Program-made: the position numbers and the translations under genes
From: Holothuria scabra
Lineage: Eukaryota; Echinodermata; Holothuroidea; Aspidochirotida; Holothuriidae
Direction of reading: 5' to 3'
NCBI GenBank assembly: GCA_037179385.1
Contig: CM074185.1
Coordinates: forward strand, 11,212,922 to 11,276,921
Length of the DNA stretch: 64,000 bases
Part shown: piece after piece, positions 61,301 through 64,000 of the stretch
Layout: every line of letters starts with the position of its first letter
Position numbering within the stretch: the stretch's first letter is position 1
Notes under the pieces: generated by a model
The model's database searches: none
What the model was told of the DNA's origin: nothing
What the model saw: the letters and a program-made list of their open reading frames with translations, nothing else

Positions 61301-64000
61301 TTTTGTGACCTTCTATCAAATCCTTACACCGTCTGTAAGATACAAGTCATTTTCAACATGCTCAGTTAATACAAGAAATGGACCAAAAGTGGATGCACTA
61401 CTCAGAGAAATTAATAAGAATTAAAATAGCAAGAATACTTAAAGATGATCTTATGAAAATGCAAAAAGGCCTTTATTGGATTCTGAATGACTTCACAGAA
61501 TACCCTTGTCTTACCTTCGATTGCAAACTGATTCAGTAAACCTTCATAATGTGAATGTTTTCGATACGCTATCACTGATGTAACATTATAGATAGTGTAT
61601 CAAATTTGTTTGCAACCAAAATCAAAACAAAAGTATTCTGTGATGTCATATAGAATCCAGTATGGTTTTTATTGCATTCCTATGAGATGATAGATCATTG
61701 TTATATGTAAGAGGTGTAATTAAAAGGATACAACACATGTGACCACCAAAAAATTCATTGCCCATTTTCTTTTATGCTTACATATCATAAAAATTCTAAA
61801 ACAAAATTCTAAAATAACTTTTTGAAAAGACAAAGATTTTAAAGTTAATTGGTGGCTAAGTCATGACATGCCTTACAGTAAAAATCCACATTCAAACACG
61901 CACAAGTCAGAGTCTGCTTCTGTCTTTCAACAAGAGAAGACTTAGATGAAGAAACGTTTTGGACCCTTCTACCAGTGTTTTGGTTAGGGCTCAAATCCAA
62001 GGGTTCCATGACTGCCTGACATTTTTTATCAAAAGTTTGAGGAAAGGTTGAAGGGTCTCACAATTTCTTCAAGGGTCCCCATAAAGTTTTAAGCCTATAT
62101 TAATATCAGCCATGGCCACAGTTGAGTTTATGGACTGTTATACTAAAGAGGCTTCACTATTTTAAGAACAACAAATTAGTGTGTGAACAGCCGGCTGATG
62201 CAGAGGAAACCTCTCCAAGCTTCCAGGTAGACTAAATCTGCATATGAATTCAGGGACACAGGTTTGCAAATATCCTGCTTGTACCTAATTCTTCAAATGA
62301 TTCAGTCATACTTACTTGGTGTATCGGACATTGATTGTAATCTTGGTCTCCTTAATAACCTCTGGGTTGAAATGTCCAGCCTCAATGAACTGGTCAGCTT
62401 GGGCATTCAGAACATTTATTCTGTCCTGGGAATCAAAACACAAAGTACACTTTGGTAGAAAGTGTTGGTCACAATGCCTACAAATTGTCTAGCATTACTT
62501 TTGAATAGGTAACATAATTACTCAAGTGACTGATTGAGAGAAATGGAACAAGTATACTCTTAAGCCTGCTTCTCCTGGAACATAAATTTCTGCATACAAG
62601 ACAGCCAATTCTGATGCAGTTAAATAACTTATAAACGAAAGACACTTCAAACCTTTTTCAAGAATGGATGATTTATAAATTACGCAGGCAATCTTGAGAC
62701 ACTTTTCTTTCTCAATGAAAATTTCTGGAAGATTTCACCGGCTACTCACTGAATATAAACATGTAATGTACAATACTTACACTAATAATCCCTTCCAAAT
62801 CACTTTTGAAATGCCAATGTTTGCCATCCCTTTAGAAGGTGAGAATCCCCTCAGATTTCCTTCATCATACTCGAACTTATCCTCAACCTAAGATGGAGAT
62901 CACTCCCATTTTCAATATTCACATATTGTCAATCAATCCAGTCCATTATGTAACCACCCAATTCATTGGGCACAGCCAAAGTGGTGGGGGGGGGGGGGGG
63001 GAGGAGAGGATTCGGCCATGCCCCTATTGAATTCTGAAAATGATTTTGTTGTGATGGAATAAAAATGACTTCAAATGATGCTTAATGCTACACACCATCA
63101 GATCTGAGGGCACACAAATATTAAAAAAATAATTTCAAGGGGATCCGGTGTCCTCTGATAGGAAAGTGATCAGGCCCTGTAGACAGCCTGCATCAAGAGA
63201 CGCTCCTGGCAACACCAAAGACCAAAACAACCCAGATGATCCTTTCCTTACCTCATGGGCTTTAACGTCATCCTCTACCAGGGCATGCTTCTTCAGAAGA
63301 TTCTGAACTGAGGCCAAATCCCTGCCAATATCTTCAGAGGCCAGGGTATTCTCCATCTGTTAGTTGCAGTAAAAAGACCATTTCAACATTTGAAACCAAA
63401 CAAATTTACTCAAAACTTCTTGTGAAGGGAAATGAAACAATTGCAAAGAATTTTGTGGAGCAAAATGAATTGAAAACATGGCATAAATCACAATTCCAAA
63501 AATTTTTACTTCATTGACAAAATTTCAAGAATGTTTTTGTGATCTACCTCTAGATTGAGATATGGGGAATCCTGCTGCTGGGAATACTATTTTGCACATA
63601 AACTAACTTTAACATTCTGGCCACTTTCCACTTTGACCAGACGAAATTCCATGATTTATGCATGGCTGTTTGAAGCACAACCCAGGAAGAGAGTTTTCCA
63701 TTGGTTCCAGGCTGGACATGCACCCTGTCTGAAAGAACTCAACAACATAAATCAAATATTCCCTTACCCCTATGCCAAAACCAAGCAACTGAAAGACCCA
63801 CATTTACTGCAAGAAAGAAAAATCTTGGTCATACCTCTCCGAGCCAGAATTCAATGTCTTTGACACTAATGTTGAAAGTTTGCTGTTTGTTGGCCTCTTT
63901 GAGCTTGAGGGATTTGGTGGCAGATTCCTTAGTCAGGTACTCCCACTGGTCACCAATGCTTACAATGCGGGCCTGGACAGCGTCCTCTGTACCAGCACAC
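37267..64000 (-). CDS. SPTAN1-like: Alpha-spectrin (non-erythroid type), 3' exons, partial
   Basis: Twenty constitutive exons in the window join in frame into about 844 residues; the 5' two-thirds lies beyond 64000. Alpha-spectrin pairs with beta-spectrin as an antiparallel rod of triple-helical repeats that supports the membrane skeleton. Landmarks nearly match vertebrate alpha-II spectrin: [133 protein letters not shown] and [14 protein letters not shown]. Two EF-hand loops have canonical ligands ([12 protein letters not shown] and [12 protein letters not shown]). The C-terminus is [12 protein letters not shown] and stops at 37267-37269. The SH3 domain and calpain/calmodulin segment of the family are not in the window. 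Two 33-nt optional exons lie in the 6.3-kb intron. Confidence 0.97.
38003..38282. mobile_element. MITE with CAGGGTTT ends in a spectrin intron
   Basis: CAGGGTTTGCATG on the left pairs with GAAACCCTG on the right. CATTC directly flanks both ends. The interior (TTTCCAGG and CAGGCCTGGAAATTT words) recurs at 60225-60480. The ends resemble hAT elements. Confidence 0.55.
38378..38525 (-). CDS. SPTAN1-like: Alpha-spectrin exon, EF-hand 2
   Basis: From the second half of the EF loop ([10 protein letters not shown]) through [11 protein letters not shown] to [11 protein letters not shown]. Donor GTAAGT. Confidence 0.95.
39029..39175 (-). CDS. SPTAN1-like: Alpha-spectrin exon, EF-hand 1
   Basis: [15 protein letters not shown] through [11 protein letters not shown] to AVDPNR. 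It contains the first calcium-binding loop. Confidence 0.96.
39782..39835 (-). CDS. SPTAN1-like: Alpha-spectrin exon (54 nt)
   Basis: [17 protein letters not shown], the entry into the EF-hand domain. Donor GTAAGT, acceptor CACAG. Confidence 0.93.
40125..40757. repeat. Minisatellite of TACCAGTATCAC-type units
   Basis: Irregular tandem array of TACCAGTATCAC, TGTCTGTATCAC and CACTTACTGTACC words. It ends within about ten bases of the spectrin donor at 40758. On the minus strand the CACTTACTGT words read ACAGTAAGTG, so the array repeats a donor-like GTAAGT. The open frames in it are artefacts of the repeat. Confidence 0.85.
40759..40860 (-). CDS. SPTAN1-like: Alpha-spectrin exon, end of last repeat
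   Basis: [20 protein letters not shown] through EQQIQAR. The donor GTAAGT is directly followed by the minisatellite. Confidence 0.96.
41214..41308 (-). CDS. SPTAN1-like: Alpha-spectrin exon
   Basis: [10 protein letters not shown] through [12 protein letters not shown]: helix B/C of the last repeat. Confidence 0.94.
41309..42424. other. Spectrin intron
   Basis: No element is recognised. Open frames at 41352-41699 and 41783-42148 on the plus strand have no motif. Confidence 0.4.
42425..42479 (-). CDS. SPTAN1-like: Alpha-spectrin exon (55 nt)
   Basis: [18 protein letters not shown], matching the MVEESGTLESQL stretch of vertebrate alpha-II spectrin. Confidence 0.92.
42480..44942. other. Spectrin intron
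   Basis: Contains a CAAAAA-type simple repeat at about 42670-42720. Otherwise AT-rich with no recognised element. Confidence 0.5.
44943..45119 (-). CDS. SPTAN1-like: Alpha-spectrin exon, start of last repeat
   Basis: [18 protein letters not shown] through FHQWLTET. Donor GTATGT, acceptor CTCCAG. Confidence 0.96.
45691..45806 (-). CDS. SPTAN1-like: Alpha-spectrin exon
   Basis: [17 protein letters not shown] through [11 protein letters not shown]. Donor GTAAGT. Confidence 0.95.
46694..46810 (-). CDS. SPTAN1-like: Alpha-spectrin exon
   Basis: [19 protein letters not shown] through RCNSVEEIK. 39 codons, phase 0 at both ends. Confidence 0.96.
47179..47251 (-). CDS. SPTAN1-like: Alpha-spectrin exon (73 nt)
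   Basis: [19 protein letters not shown] to QYQE. It joins the Arg-Trp boundary of the preceding exon. Confidence 0.93.
48097..48310 (-). CDS. SPTAN1-like: Alpha-spectrin exon
   Basis: [19 protein letters not shown] through RHASLIR. Donor GTGGGT, a weaker form. Confidence 0.95.
48672..48831 (-). CDS. SPTAN1-like: Alpha-spectrin exon
   Basis: [20 protein letters not shown] through KADVVESWI. Confidence 0.95.
49613..49844 (-). CDS. SPTAN1-like: Alpha-spectrin exon
   Basis: [20 protein letters not shown] through VHKDRVADI to GDDLIQS. Confidence 0.95.
50003..50190 (-). mobile_element. SINE copy in a spectrin intron
   Basis: The reverse complement shows GGTGTCATACCAAACACTTT... followed by GCCCAGCATAAACAATGGGG and GTCAGTGAGCAGCAG, the order of head, body and tail of the family at 895-1125. 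It is degenerate. Confidence 0.6.
50813..50931 (-). CDS. SPTAN1-like: Alpha-spectrin exon downstream of the optional microexons
   Basis: [19 protein letters not shown] through [11 protein letters not shown]. It starts in phase 0, so it accepts either the 57260 exon directly or a 33-nt microexon. Confidence 0.94.
55223..55255 (-). CDS. SPTAN1-like: Candidate alternative microexon B of alpha-spectrin
   Basis: A 33-nt open block between TTTTGCAG and GTGATG encodes [11 protein letters not shown], in phase 0 at both ends. It shares the WVQQ end and 14 identical bases up to GTGA with the block at 56261-56293. It would insert 11 residues into helix B of the fifth repeat from the C-terminal end, between HEPAIQ and AVKEKG. 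Confidence 0.65.
56261..56293 (-). CDS. SPTAN1-like: Candidate alternative microexon A of alpha-spectrin
   Basis: A 33-nt open block between CACTTACAG and GTGAAT encodes [11 protein letters not shown], in phase 0 at both ends. It contains TGCATG, the core motif bound by Rbfox splicing factors. It is homologous to the block at 55223-55255 (shared E, G and WVQQ). Confidence 0.65.
57260..57380 (-). CDS. SPTAN1-like: Alpha-spectrin exon
   Basis: [20 protein letters not shown] through [10 protein letters not shown]. Donor GTAGGA, a weak form, upstream of the two microexons. Confidence 0.95.
57600..57813. mobile_element. AGACC-ended MITE, copy 3
   Basis: Ends AGACCTTGTGCAT and ATGCACAAGGTCT are perfect 13-bp inverted repeats. 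The interior CAGACTATG, GACAAATCAGCTGTCTG and ACTGACGTCATCC match 22564-22806 in inverted orientation. Confidence 0.75.
58136..58375 (-). mobile_element. SINE copy with recognisable tRNA-like head
   Basis: On the minus strand it opens with a tRNA-like head (GTGGTTAAAGCACTTGACC, then GGGAGTTCCAGTCC), followed by GGGTCATACCGAAGACTTT, AACAAGCCAGTGAGCCACA and the tail AACTGGGCTGTAAAATTTC. This is the best copy for defining the family head. Confidence 0.75.
58560..58658 (-). CDS. SPTAN1-like: Alpha-spectrin exon
   Basis: [19 protein letters not shown] through EDEETWIK. Confidence 0.94.
58659..60224. other. Spectrin intron, first part
   Basis: A C-rich run lies near 59373-59388 and an A-run at 59574-59594. 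No gene is supported. Confidence 0.5.
60225..60480. repeat. Relative of the 38003-38282 MITE
   Basis: Shares GGCTGATATTTCCAGGACTT, ATAATAAGTCCA, AATTCCCTGACTT and CCAGGCCTGGAAATTT with 38003-38282 in the same orientation. Its ends are degenerate. Confidence 0.55.
60493..60917. mobile_element. hAT-like MITE (425 bp) with 8-bp target duplication
   Basis: The ends AGGGTTGGGCGGTA and TACCGCCCAACCCT are perfect inverted repeats, flanked by GCAATGGT (60485-60492) and GCAACGGT (60918-60925), one mismatch in eight. Inside are tandem copies of AAGAACCGGTATTTTTTC near 60780-60825. Confidence 0.75.
61475..61661. repeat. Fold-back repeat of about 190 bp
   Basis: TGGATTCTGAATGACTTCAC at the left (61475-61505) pairs with GTGATGTCATATAGAATCCA at the right (61632-61661) with a few mismatches. 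It is likely a small palindromic transposon relic. Confidence 0.5.
62316..62425 (-). CDS. SPTAN1-like: Alpha-spectrin exon
   Basis: [20 protein letters not shown] through ITINVRYTK. Donor GTAAGT. Confidence 0.93.
63252..63356 (-). CDS. SPTAN1-like: Alpha-spectrin exon
   Basis: [19 protein letters not shown] through VEDDVKAHE. 35 codons, phase 0 at both ends. Confidence 0.95.
63835..64000 (-). CDS. SPTAN1-like: Alpha-spectrin exon, cut by the window edge
   Basis: [20 protein letters not shown] through [10 protein letters not shown]. Helix C of one repeat runs into helix A of the next. The upstream boundary lies beyond 64000. Confidence 0.93.

Noticed and set aside
1..64000. CRISPR arrays, operons or bacterial genes
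   Set aside because: Introns, GT-AG splice sites and the gene content show animal nuclear DNA. No regular direct-repeat and spacer pattern was seen.

Overview
The window is animal nuclear DNA: AT-rich, with long introns bounded by GT-AG and many small non-autonomous transposons, SINE copies, a decayed LINE and homopolymer runs. The encoded alpha-spectrin is very close to vertebrate alpha-II spectrin as I remember it. Together with the repeat landscape this suggests a marine invertebrate, possibly an invertebrate deuterostome, but the species cannot be fixed from the sequence alone.

Layout. 1-10.4 kb is gene-free repeat territory. It holds a 5'-truncated LINE relic (about 1.2-3.3 kb), fold-back repeats, a piggyBac-type MITE with TTAA target duplications (5228-5478), and three apparently identical tandem copies of an 854-bp unit (5473-8034). 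From 10543 to 32175 on the plus strand lies a 13-exon gene. Its joined exons stay in frame across all twelve junctions (1242 nt, 413 residues plus stop). The protein has an N-myristoylation signal, an IQ (calmodulin-binding) motif, a charged helical middle and a C-terminal domain that I read as DUF4347-like (caspase/clan-CD-type fold), with the usual His replaced by Gln and the Cys kept. An intronless gene for a TREX-type DEDDh 3'-5' exonuclease (14219-15544, minus strand) sits inside its second intron.

From 64000 down to 37267 on the minus strand lie the 3' exons of alpha-spectrin: 20 constitutive exons (the first cut by the window edge), about 844 residues, covering the last spectrin repeats and the C-terminal EF-hand domain. 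The 6.3-kb intron between 50931 and 57260 contains two homologous, in-frame 33-nt exons, which look like an undescribed pair of alternative microexons. The spectrin gene and the IQ/DUF4347-like gene converge, with about 5 kb between their stop codons.

The most interesting items are the paired spectrin microexons, the IQ/DUF4347-like gene with its skippable IQ-spacer exon, the nested exonuclease gene, and a minisatellite that repeats splice-donor-like motifs directly beside a real spectrin donor.
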